The notes under the pieces were generated by a model that worked only from the letters and a program-made list of their open reading frames with translations, did no database searches and had not been told where the DNA came from. This document shows positions 10,259 to 21,600 of a DNA stretch of 62,700 bases, piece after piece. The stretch comes from Nemertoderma westbladi. Its lineage: Eukaryota > Xenacoelomorpha > Nemertodermatida > Nemertodermatidae. The stretch's first letter is position 1. Each line of letters starts with the position of its first letter. Made by a program: the position numbers and the translations under genes. The stretch is from contig JAUCBJ010007935.1 of the NCBI GenBank assembly GCA_032718475.1, positions 1 to 62,700 of the forward strand. The letters are read 5' to 3'.

Positions 10259-11918
10259 TGTTCGCGCTTTTCGACCTTTAGCAGTTTAACCTGCTAATTT
10301 TAATTGTCTTTTTGTATATCAATTACAGTACAGACCACCAGAAAACGCAGATTTGTACAATTGTGAACACATTTTATCAAATGTGTACCAGTGTAATGTA
10401 ATGTTGTTGAACGGGACAATTGAACATAATTGAATTGGCAACAACCAAAATTTTTTCTCCAAAGGATACAATTGAATACTTTTGAAACGCTTAGTAAGCT
10501 GGAAACTCTCTGTAGTTTACCGCGAACTGTCACTCACTGCAGCTGGAAATGCGATAAGGATTTTGTTTACCTTTATAGTGTGCGGTTAATAGTGTCTAGT
10601 TGGCAGGCCTATCGTTAGTGATGTTAAGGCATCTTCTGGTTTTTCTCTGTGCCCTCTCGGTGTCAGACTAATGGCGCGACATCTCCCTGCACTAAATTAA
10701 TTATTCAATGGTCTAGGTTCCTCAATCCATATACCCATCCGCACTCCCATACACTCCATGAACCTCCATGTGGTCTTGTATGTAGTTCTCTCTCTACCAA
10801 TACAGCCCATGTCCGCAATGTTACGCCCTGGGGGCTCTCTCATCTACCTGATATCAGACATACAGGCGCACCACACACAAAGCCTTTGTCGGTCCCAGCA
10901 AGTTAGCCTCCTGCTGTGTGATCTAGAAGATAACTCGCCATAACCTGCCAATCAGATGACTTGAACAAATGTGTTCACATGTGATCACATTGGATGAAAT
11001 CTGCTTTTTCTGGTGGCCTGTACTGTATTTAATATACTGAAGGTACATCAGCCGAAGCCAGCCTGTGCGCGACCATTCACCCACAGTTAAGGGAGACTGG
11101 ATTCGGATGCTTTGATAGTGATTGCAGTGTAGACCTACTGTATTATTCGATTGATCGTTAATATATAATCTCTGACAATATTATTCACTTTCGGGGAAAT
11201 ATTAACAGTTCCTTTAGGACGTGGCGCTTTAAGTATAAAACAGAGTTATGACTTATACTAATCACAACTGGATGGCTACTGAGTTTCGTAAAAAGCGCAT
11301 TCTTTAGGAGATGCCTTATTAACCTTCACACTACTTCACACGACTTCACACTAGTTCACACTACTGCGCACTGATATGCCGACCGTCACTGAATTTGATC
11401 ATATATAAGGAGGATCGCAACTGACACATGTAGGGATTATGAAATAGCATTCAATTCACACAAAAACCACTATAATGTAAGTCGCAGTTGCTACCGGTAA
11501 ACCTGTTCCTCTAACCTTTAGTAATCAAAGAGATTGAGGGTTTTATGATTATTCATCGGTATTCTCCAAATATATCAGCAATATATACCAACATAACACA
11601 GTAACACCAATTAATAACAGAATCAAATAATGCGGTGAACAGTCAGTATGTGTAGTTGAATCGCGTTGCGTGATGCCGCGATGTGGCGGTGTGCTGCGTT
11701 AATAGTTTTACGTTCCTTTAATCAAAGCCATCTGATGTTTCTGAGGTTTAGGTCAAAGTCTGAAACTTCCACAGAAGTACAGAAGAATCCTAAGCCGGTG
11801 TTCTGGGCTTAGAAAGATACACACTGACTGAATTGCGTGAGTTTCTGTATGCACTGTCCAACACAAAGTGAAAATCGCTCTGATTGGTCGAGCCGAACAA
11901 AGAACAAAGAGAGATTCA
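10259..11918 (-). repeat. LTR-like direct repeat, right copy (5' LTR of gag-only element)
   Basis: This matches 4057-5614 almost base for base outside insertions and likewise starts TGTTCGCGC and ends GAGATTCA. In the orientation of gag it is the upstream LTR. It carries a 700-bp TIR element at 10326-11025 that is absent from the left copy, while the LINE insertion of the left copy is absent here. Both insertions therefore postdate integration. The near-identity of the two repeats points to a fairly recent insertion. Confidence 0.65.
10326..11025. mobile_element. Tc1/mariner-type non-autonomous DNA transposon (TA target site)
   Basis: The terminal inverted repeats are about 30 bp: CAGTACAGACCACCAGAAAA at the left and the reverse complement of CAGTACAGGCCACCAGAAAA at the right. 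They differ at about three positions. TA dinucleotides flank both ends (10324-10325, 11026-11027), and the left LTR copy shows the empty site with a single TA. CAGT ends with TA duplication are typical of Tc1/mariner. No transposase was recognised; the two short open frames inside lack a known domain. It is therefore non-autonomous or decayed. Confidence 0.85.
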
Positions 11919-12794
11919 GGTTCCGCGTTGGCAGTAAATCAGCTGATAGATTGCGTCATCTGAGTCATCTTTTAGAGTATTAAGCGAATTGCGGCAGAAT
12001 GGCTAGTTATGTCCGCTAAAGCACACTTACAGACATAACGGGTAAAAATGGCTTGTTATGTCCGCTAAAAGCACCTACACGGTACATTGCGGAGAAAATG
12101 ACTGGTTATATCCGCAAAAGCTTTTACACACGGCACAGGCACTCACTATTGGTTAGGCCTACCGATTACCATTAATTGCTTCTTTGCCTAACCTTACACC
12201 CCAGTTACAAATGATGCCTTAAAGGTTAAAGCCCCTCATAAGGAAAGGAAAAGCCCCTGGAGGGTATACACTAAAGCTCAACATTGGATCTCCCTCCAAT
12301 CAAATCAGCCAATTAGTCAAACCAACATCTATTGATATAATAATACAAGCACACACCAGCACACATAATACCCCAGTCTGTAGGTGTGAAAGAAAAGCCA
12401 GGTCACATCTGCCCTCTATTCATTAACCTGACCCAGACATTGGGCGCCAGTAAGTTATACCTTACAAATAGTCAACCCAGCCATAGCCAAGCCATCCCTT
12501 TATAATTAACCTAGATCAGTCTCGCACCTATTACAGTGCTCAGCACTGCACAGGATACCTACTGTCCGACTGTCAATCAATAAACACTCCAAGGACATAA
12601 TCTGGCGTTCCTTTTTCTGTGGACATAATTTGGCGTTCCATTAGGCCTAATTCTGATAATATTTTAAAAGTGAGATAACTTTTCATACCGTAAGCAATTT
12701 TTTTTCTTACGAGGTGAAATGTTATATTTTGCAAGGAATTCAGTTAGTTCATTAGGCTTAATCTGATAATACTGTAATAATCCATAATCAGATA
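11919..12794. other. Intergenic region upstream of UTP18
   Basis: About 11998-12135 holds three diverged tandem units of about 50 bp, each with GGCTAGTTATGTCCGCTAAA or a variant. The rest is unremarkable. No clear TATA box is visible close to the UTP18 start. The promoter should lie here, 5' of 12795, but I cannot place it. Confidence 0.4.
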
Positions 12795-14279
12795 ATGGGC
12801 GAATATAGTACTGTCCGGGTCGTTGTGAGAAATAAATCTGGAACAAAGGAAGAGCGGAATGCGACATCATCAGACAGCGAAGAAGAAAAACTAGCTGAGC
12901 TTGTTTTTGGTGTCTCAAGTAAAAAGCGTAAAAGTTTTGAAGATGGAAAGAATTCATCAGTAGTGCATGTAGTGACAAAGAAAAATAAACAATTGGAACT
13001 CCCTTCTCTAGGGTTTACTATCGATGTTGAAGGAACATCATGTTTATTGGGCGATGACGATGGAGTGGGAGATCATTTAAACTGCGAAGAATCGAGTTTA
13101 CCTGAGGGATTCCGATCGGCGGGTGGCCGGAAACCGGTGTGGACTGAGAGCGAACGCTACGCGACAACGACGAGCAAACTCAGACAGGAGTTTGAGGCGG
13201 TTCACGGGAATCCTTCATGGGCGGAGCTGGACGGATCCGAGTCGGAATCCACGGACGCGGAACTGCTGAACGAACCCGGGGGATTCCTAGACGAATCGCG
13301 TCCCGCCCGTCTCCCTAAAGGAATCCTTGACATAAAGAAACACAGCGAGTTGGGCGAGTCCCGCGGGCCCGCTCTCGCTTCGCTCGGTTTCCATCCCGCC
13401 GCGACTATCGCAATGACCGCTACCCGCAACGGCCGTCTCTCTCTGTATCGCGTCGACGAAGAACCCCAACTGATCCAGTCCGTCTTCCTCGACCGATTTT
13501 CTCTCCGTTCCGCAGCGTTCGTCTCCGATGGATCAGCCATAGTCGCCGTTTCTAACTCCGCCAACCTCATGTACAGCTACGACCTTCTCTCCGGTAAATT
13601 CTCACACTTTAATTCAATTCAAAAGGTCCGAAATAAACGAGGCTCGCTTCGCTCGTTCCGCGCGTCCCCCGACGGTAGATGGATCGTCCTCCTTGGGAGC
13701 CATGGATACATCCACGTTGTAGCGAACCCGACCTACGAGTACGTGACCTCCTTCTGTGTCAGTAGCGACGTCGTGGACGTTGGTTTCGCACCCAGCGGGC
13801 AGCTGCTGGTCCTCGGTTCCGAGAACACCGGCTACGTGTACGATGTAGCGGCGCGGCGATGCGTACACACCTTCCTGGACATCGGCGCGTACGGATGGTC
13901 CACCCTCGCCGTATCCTGTGGCAACGTGGCGACCGGCTCTCGCAACGGCGTGGTCAACGTCTACCCGCTCGCTGAATGTCTCAACCAGACGACAGTGACT
14001 CCGACTAAATCCCTCGGGAATCTAACAACCACTGTTTCGAGTTTGCACTTTAATTCCCCCTATGGAGACCTCCTAGTCGCCGCATCCAATGAGGAGACTG
14101 CAGCCTTGCGATTGGTCCAACTCCCTTCCTTACAGGTCTTCTCCAACTTTCCCACCAGATCGTCAACTCTGGGAACTATAACTTGTTTGGGAACTTCCCC
14201 GAATTCCGGGTATATCGGTTTCGGTAATTCCAAGGGTTTCGCTAAACTCTATCGTCTCGGTTACTATAACTCTTATTAG
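12795..14279 (+). CDS. utp18: U3 snoRNP-associated WD40 protein UTP18
   Basis: UTP18 is a component of the small-subunit processome (UTP-B complex) and acts in 18S pre-rRNA processing in the nucleolus. The 494-residue product has the family's N-terminal L-A-E-L-V-F-G motif (about residues 33-39), an acidic/basic linker, the K-P-V-W segment, then L-R-Q-E-F...P-S-W-A-E before the propeller. WD40-like repeats fill about residues 165-490, for example S-P-D-G-R-W-I-V-L-L and A-T-G-S-R-N-G-V-V-N-V-Y. It is slightly shorter than vertebrate UTP18 (about 550). The start ATG lies just before the V-R-V-V-V segment, and the ORF is intact on one exon. The first about 95 codons are AT-rich and the middle (13.1-14.0 kb) is much GC-richer than its surroundings. 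Confidence 0.92.
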   Translation: MGEYSTVRVVVRNKSGTKEERNATSSDSEEEKLAELVFGVSSKKRKSFEDGKNSSVVHVVTKKNKQLELPSLGFTIDVEGTSCLLGDDDGVGDHLNCEESSLPEGFRSAGGRKPVWTESERYATTTSKLRQEFEAVHGNPSWAELDGSESESTDAELLNEPGGFLDESRPARLPKGILDIKKHSELGESRGPALASLGFHPAATIAMTATRNGRLSLYRVDEEPQLIQSVFLDRFSLRSAAFVSDGSAIVAVSNSANLMYSYDLLSGKFSHFNSIQKVRNKRGSLRSFRASPDGRWIVLLGSHGYIHVVANPTYEYVTSFCVSSDVVDVGFAPSGQLLVLGSENTGYVYDVAARRCVHTFLDIGAYGWSTLAVSCGNVATGSRNGVVNVYPLAECLNQTTVTPTKSLGNLTTTVSSLHFNSPYGDLLVAASNEETAALRLVQLPSLQVFSNFPTRSSTLGTITCLGTSPNSGYIGFGNSKGFAKLYRLGYYNSY

Positions 14280-15610
14280 GTTCTCATTTTATTATACGGT
14301 TGTGGAATTTATTGATTAATATTCATCCATCTTCTAGACAAATCGCAATATCAGCTGGTTACTCTTAAAAATAGATACCGGTACCGCATACAGACAGATC
14401 AGAGTAAAATGAAAGTAGTTGGTGGTCGACCTACACCGCCAACAGGCCTAAATCATGACGGTACTGGATTTCTACCCGCCGTAAAAACAATTCTCATCCG
14501 TCGCAATAACAATAACTATTTACATACTTGTGTTTAAAGTACCACTTTACAATGAGATGATCCGAGTGGCTTTGTTACACGAACGAACGTTAGTGAATGA
14601 GTGAAAATAAAGCCACGAGGATCAGAACACTGTAAAGTACTTTGCAACAAGTATGTATGTAGTTTTATTCCAAAATTTTAACTTTACGAAATGATTGTAC
14701 ATTTACATTATAAGTGAAGAAACTGCACATATTATATTAGTTGCTGTATAAATAAATGTAAGAATGACATAAATTATGTTATAAATAAGTTAGCTTATAT
14801 TTATGGTGGCATTTGGAGCCATATTATAATAATATAGCTAGGCCCTACTGGTTATTAATAGCTATACACCGACTACCGGTAGGTAATGCAGTAGGCTTAT
14901 CTGGCTGTCAGGCAAATTTCCATCTATTGTTAACGTGGTTACCAATGACGGAGTTAAGTAATGTCCCCTTAGTGGACATTACTTAACCGCGATAACACCA
15001 ATAATACAATACTAAATGTACAGGCCAATACAATGCTGTAATGTCTTCTAAAGTTGTAAACTGCTAAATAACAAATCGCTATTAATACTAACGGCGTTGA
15101 ATAATGTTACAATTTTGGAATAAAATAGAGTACAACTAGTGATTGATTATCCCTACAGTCGCCTTACATACATTTAAATTTGCATTGATTCAAGTATCAA
15201 ATCGGGTTAATTATAAATAAATTGTAATTTAATGTAGTTTTTTTCTACCACAAAGTAACAATTTTATAGCAAAACATTTTCTTTTATAACATTGGGGGAA
15301 GGTCCTACTATGTTCTGAAATTTTAGAATTTCCTATAATCAAAATCGTATATCACAAATAAAACACTAGTTGTTCAGTGAAGTCGTACCTCCAGCAGAAC
15401 GATACTTCCGAAGTAGATTACATGCTTCACTCACTTCGTGGCTCGCCCCACAATATACTGTACTTACGGATCAGCTGAGATAACAGCTGGGAGTTCCGGT
15501 AACGAGATACATACTGCGGTATGACTTTCTGATGGTACCTGGTTGTTGGTCTTATTTTTACAATATTACGATTTATTATACGTAGTCTACCGACTACAAC
15601 ACAATAAAAC
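14280..15610. other. Intergenic, with inverted-repeat elements
   Basis: No gene is seen. A foldback of about 100 bp at 14538-14641 pairs AGTACC...GAGTGGCTTT with AAAGCCACGAGGATC...AGTACT. Its flank (CAACAAGTATGTATGTAGTTTTATT, about 14646-14670) recurs near 45840 and 55973, so this belongs to a MITE family. A perfect 14-bp hairpin lies at 14953-14987. An AATAAA-type signal for UTP18 is not obvious before about 14604. Confidence 0.5.
14953..14987. repeat. Perfect 14-bp hairpin
   Basis: GTTAAGTAATGTCC and GGACATTACTTAAC are exact inverted copies around the 7-nt loop CCTTAGT. The function is unknown; it is probably a foldback remnant. Confidence 0.8.
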
Positions 15611-18600
15611 CAAAATTTTGGAACCCAGGCTATAATAATGCTGTTTAAACTTGGGTTTTGGAACCCAGGCTATAATAATACTGTTTAAGCTTGGGTTTTG
15701 GAACCCAGGCTATAATAATGCTGTTTAAGCTTGGGTTTTGGAATCCAGGCTATAATAATGCTGTTTAAGCTTGGGTATTGGAACCCAGGCTATAATAATG
15801 CTGTTTAAGCTTGGGTTTTGGAACCCAGGCTATAATAATGCTGTTTAAGCTTGGGTTTTGGAACCCAGGCTATAATAATGCTGTTTAAGCTTGGGTTTTT
15901 GAACCCAGGCTATAATAATGCTGTTTAAGCATGGGTATTGGAACCCAGGCTATAATAATGCTGTTTAAGCTTGGGTTTTGGAACCCAGGCAATAATGCTG
16001 TTTAAGCTTGGGTTTTGGAATCCAGGCTATAATAATGCTGTTTAAGCTTGGGTTTTGGAATCCAGGCTATAATAATGCTGTTTAAGCTTGGGTTTTGGAA
16101 CCCAGACTATAATAATGCTGTTTAAGTTTGGGTTTTGGAACCCAGGCTATAATAATGCTGTTTACGCTTAGGTTTTGGAACCCAGGCTATAATAATGCTG
16201 TTTAAGCTTGGGTTTTGGAACCCAGGCTATAATAATGCTGTTTAAGCTTGGGTTTTGGAACCCAGGCTATAATAATGCTGTTTAAGCTTGGGTTTTGGAA
16301 CCCAGGCTATAATAATGCTGTTTAAGCTTGGGTTTTGGAACCCAGGCTATAATAATGCTGTTTAAACTTGGGTTTTGGAACCCAGGCTATAATAATGCTG
16401 TTTAAACTTGGGTTTTGGAACCCAGGCTATAATAATGCTGTTTACGCTTAGGTTTTGGAACCCAGGCTATAATAATGCTGTTTAAGCTTGGGTTTTGGAA
16501 CCCAAGCTATAATAATGCTGTTTAAGCTTGGGTTTTGGAACCCAGGCTATAATAATGCTGTTTAAGCTTGGGTTTTGGAACCCAGGCTATAATAATGCTG
16601 TTTAAGCTTGGGTTTTGGAACCCAGGCTATAATAATGCTGTTTAAACTTGGGTTTTGGAACCCAGGCTATAATAATGCTGTTTAAACTTGGGTTTTGGAA
16701 CCCAGGCTATAATAATGCTGTTTAAGCTTGGGTTTTTGAACCCAGGCTATAATAATGCTGTTTAAGCTTGGGTTTTGGAACCCAGGCAATAATAATGCTG
16801 TTTAAGCTTTGGTTTTGGAACCCAGGTTATAATAATGCTGTTTAAGCTTGGTTATTGGAATCCAGGCTATAATAATGCTGTTTAAGCTTGGGTTTTGGAA
16901 CCCAGGCTATAATAATGCTGTTTAAACTTGGGTTTTGGAACCCAGGCTATAATAATGCTGTTTAAGCTTGGGTTTTGGAACCCAGGCTATAATAATGCTG
17001 TTTAAGCTTGGGTTTTGGAACCCAGGCTATAATAATGCTGTTTAAGCTTGGGTTTTGGAACCCAGGCTATAATAATGCTGTTTAAGCTTGGGTTTTGGAA
17101 CCCAGGCTATAATAATGCTGTTTAAGCGTGGGTTTTGGAATCCAGGCTATAATAATGCTTTTTAAGCTTGGGTTTTGGAACCCAGGCTATAATAATGCTG
17201 TTTAAGCTTGGGTTTTGGAACCCAGGCTATAATAATGCTGTTTAAGCTTGGGTTTTGGAATCCAGGCTATAATAATGCTGTTTAAGCTTGGGTATTGGAA
17301 CCCAGGCTATAATAATGCTGTTTAAGCTTGGGTTTTGGAACCCAAGCTATAATAATGCTGTTTAAGCTTGGGTATTGGAACCCAGGCTATAATAATGCTG
17401 TTTAAGCTTGGGTTTTGGTACCCAGGCTATATTAATGCTGTTTAAACTTGGGTTTTGGAACCCAGGCTATAATAATGCTGTTTAAGCTTGGGTTTTGGAA
17501 CCCAGGCTATAATAATGCTGTTTAAGCTTGGGTTTTGGAACCCAGGCTATAATAATGCTGTTTAAGCTTGGGTTTTGGAACCCAGGCTATAATAATGCTG
17601 TTTAAGCTTGGGTTTTGGAACCCAGACTATAATAATGCTGTTTAAGCTTGGGTTTTGGAACCCAGGCTATAATAATGCTGTTTAAGCTTGGGTTTTGGAA
17701 CCCAGGCTATAATAATGCTGTTTAAGCTTGGGTTTTGGAACCCAGGCTATAATAATGCTGTTTAAGCTTGGGTTTTGGAACCCAGGCTATAATAATGCTG
17801 TTTAAGCTTGGGTTTTGGAACCCAGGCTATAATAATGCTGTTTAAACTTGGGTATTGGAATCCAGGCTATAATAATGCTGTTTACGCTTAGGTTTTGGAA
17901 CCCAGGCTATAATAATGCTGTTTATGCTTGGGTTTTGGAACCCAGGCTATATTAATGCTGTTTAAACTTGGGTTTTGGAACCCAGGCTATAATAATGCTG
18001 TTTAAGCTTGGGTTTTGGAACCCAGGCTATAATAATGCTGTTTAAGCTTGGGTTTTGGAACCCAGGCTATAATAATGCTGTTTAAGCTTGGGTTTTGGAA
18101 CCCAGGCTATAATAATGCTGTTTAAGCTTGGGTTTTGGAACCCAGGCTATAATAATGCTGTTTAAGCTTGGGTTTTGGAACCCAGACTATAATAATGCTG
18201 TTTAAGCTTGGGTTTTGGAACCCAGGCTATAATAATGCTGTTTAAGCTTGGGTTTTGGAACCCAGGCAATAATAATGCTGTTTAAGCTTGGGTTTTGGAA
18301 TCCAGGCTATAATAATGCTGTTTAAGCTTGGGTTTTGGAACCCAGGCTATAATAATGCTGTTTAAGCTTGGGTTTTGGAACCCAGGCAATAATAATGCTG
18401 TTTAAGCTTGGGTTTTGGAACCCAGGCTATAATAATGCTGTTTAAGCTTGGGTTTTGGAACCCAGACTATAATAATGCTGTTTAAGCTTGGGTTTTGGAA
18501 CCCAGACTATAATAATGCTGTTTAAGCTTGGGTTTTGGAACCCAGGCTATAATAATGCTGTTTAAGCTTGGGTATTGGAATCCAGGCTATAATAATGCTG

Positions 18601-21600
18601 TTTACGCTTAGGTTTTGGAACCCAGGCTATAATAATGCTGTTTATGCTTGGGTTTTGGAACCCAGGCTATATTAATCCTGTTTAAACTTGGGTTTTGGAA
18701 CCCAGGCTATAATAATGCTGTTTAAGCTTGGGTTTTGGAACCCAGGCTATAATAATGCTGTTTAAGCTTGGGTTTTGGAACCCAGGCTATAATAATGCTG
18801 TTTAAGCTTGGGTTTTGGAACCCAGACTATAATAATGCTGTTTAAGCTTGGGTTTTGGAACCCAGGCTATAATAATGCTGTTTAAGCTTGGGTATTGGAA
18901 TCCAGGCTATAATAATGCTGTTTAAGCTTGGGTTTTGGAACCCAGGCTATAATAATGCTGTTTAAGCTTGGGTTTTGGAACCCAGGCTATAATAATGCTG
19001 TTTAAGCTTGGGTTTTGGAACCCAGGCTATAATAATGCTGTTTAAACTTGGGTTTTGGAACCCAGGCTATAATAATGCTGTTTAAACTTGGGTTTTGGAA
19101 CCCAGGCTATAATAATGCTGTTTAAGCTTGGGTTTTGGAACCCAGGCTATAATAATGCTGTTTAAACTTGGGTTTTGGAACCCAGGCTATAATAATGCTG
19201 TTTACGCTTAGGTTTTGGAACCCAGGCTATAATAATGCTGTTTAAGCTTGGGTTTTTGAACCCAGGCTATAATAATGCTGTTTAAACTTGGGTTTTGGAA
19301 CCCAGGCTATAATAATGCTGTTTAAGCTTGGGTTTTGGAACCCAGGCTATAATAATGCTGTTTAAGCTTGGGTTTTGGAACCCAGGCAATAATAATGCTG
19401 TTTAAGCTTGGGTTTTGGAATCCAGGCTATAATAATGCTGTTTAAGCTTGGGTTTTGGAACCCAGGCTATAATAATGCTGTTTAAGCTTGGGTTTTGGAA
19501 CCCAGGCAATAATAATGCTGTTTAAGCTTGGGTTTTGGAACCCAGGCTATAATAATGCTGTTTAAGCTTGGGTTTTGGAACCCAGACTATAATAATGCTG
19601 TTTAAGCTTGGGTTTTGGAACCCAGACTATAATAATGCTGTTTAAGCTTGGGTTTTGGAACCCAGGCTATAATAATGCTGTTTAAGCTTGGGTATTGGAA
19701 TCCAGGCTATAATAATGCTGTTTACGCTTAGGTTTTGGAACCCAGGCTATAATAATGCTGTTTATGCTTGGGTTTTGGAACCCAGGCTATATTAATGCTG
19801 TTTAAACTTGGGTTTTGGAACCCAGGCTATAATAATGCTGTTTAAGCTTGGGTTTTGGAACCCAGGCTATAATAATGCTGTTTAAGCTTGGGTTTTGGAA
19901 CCCAGGCTATAATAATGCTGTTTAAGCTTGGGTTTTGGAACCCAGGCTATAATAATGCTGTTTAAGCTTGGGTTTTGGAACCCAGGCTATAATAATGCTG
20001 TTTAAGCTTGGGTTTTGGAACCCAGGCTATAATAATGCTGTTTAAGCTTGGGTTTTGGAACCCAGGCTATAATAATGCTGTTTAAGCTTGGGTTTTGGAA
20101 CCCAGGCTATAATAATGCTGTTTAAGCTTGGGTTTTGGAACCCAGGCTATAATAATGCTGTTTAAGCTTGGGTTTTGGAACCCAGGCTATAATAATGCTG
20201 TTTAAGCTTGGGTTTTGGAACCCAGGCAATAATAATGCTGTTTAAGCTTGGGTTTTGGAATCCAGGCTATAATAATGCTGTTTAAGCTTGGGTTTTGGAA
20301 CCCAGGCTATAATAATGCTGTTTAAGCTTGGGTTTTGGAACCCAGGCAATAATAATGCTGTTTAAGCTTGGGTTTTGGAACCCAGGCTATAATAATGCTG
20401 TTTAAGCTTGGGTTTTGGAACCCAGACTATAATAATGCTGTTTAAGCTTGGGTTTTGGAACCCAGGCTATAATAATGCTGTTTAAGCTTGGGTTTTGGAA
20501 CCCAGACTATAATAATGCTGTTTAAGCTTGGGTTTTGGAACCCAGGCTATAATAATGCTGTTTAAGCTTGGGTTTTGGAACCCAGGCTATAATAATGCTG
20601 TTTAAGCTTGGGTTTTGGAACCCAGGCTATAATAATGCTGTTTAAGCTTGGGTTTTGGAACCCAGGCTATAATAATGCTGTTTAAGCTTGGGTTTTGGAA
20701 CCCAGGCTATAATAATGCTGTTTAAACTTGGGTATTGGAATCCAGGCTATAATAATGCTGTTTACGCTTAGGTTTTGGAACCCAGGCTATAATAATGCTG
20801 TTTATGCTTGGGTTTTGGAACCCAGGCTATATTAATGCTGTTTAAACTTGGGTTTTGGAACCCAGGCTATAATAATGCTGTTTAAGCTTGGGTTTTGGAA
20901 CCCAGGCTATAATAATGCTGTTTAAGCTTGGGTTTTGGAACCCAGGCTATAATAATGCTGTTTAAGCTTGGGTTTTGGAACCCAGGCTATAATAATGCTG
21001 TTTAAGCTTGGGTTTTGGAACCCAGGCTATAATAATGCTGTTTAAGCTTGGGTTTTGGAACCCAGACTATAATAATGCTGTTTAAGCTTGGGTTTTGGAA
21101 CCCAGGCTATAATAATGCTGTTTAAGCTTGGGTTTTGGAACCCAGGCAATAATAATGCTGTTTAAGCTTGGGTTTTGGAATCCAGGCTATAATAATGCTG
21201 TTTAAGCTTGGGTTTTGGAACCCAGGCTATAATAATGCTGTTTAAGCTTGGGTTTTGGAACCCAGGCAATAATAATGCTGTTTAAGCTTGGGTTTTGGAA
21301 CCCAGGCTATAATAATGCTGTTTAAGCTTGGGTTTTGGAACCCAGACTATAATAATGCTGTTTAAGCTTGGGTTTTGGAACCCAGACTATAATAATGCTG
21401 TTTAAGCTTGGGTTTTGGAACCCAGGCTATAATAATGCTGTTTAAGCTTGGGTATTGGAATCCAGGCTATAATAATGCTGTTTACGCTTAGGTTTTGGAA
21501 CCCAGGCTATAATAATGCTGTTTATGCTTGGGTTTTGGAACCCAGGCTATATTAATGCTGTTTAAACTTGGGTTTTGGAACCCAGGCTATAATAATGCTG

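Noticed and set aside
10649-10943. ORFs within the 700-bp TIR element as a transposase
   Set aside because: They are under 90 codons and show no DDE/D or helix-turn-helix pattern.
13202-13868. Minus-strand ORFs inside UTP18
   Set aside because: They are antisense to the conserved WD40 gene and arise from its GC-rich sequence.
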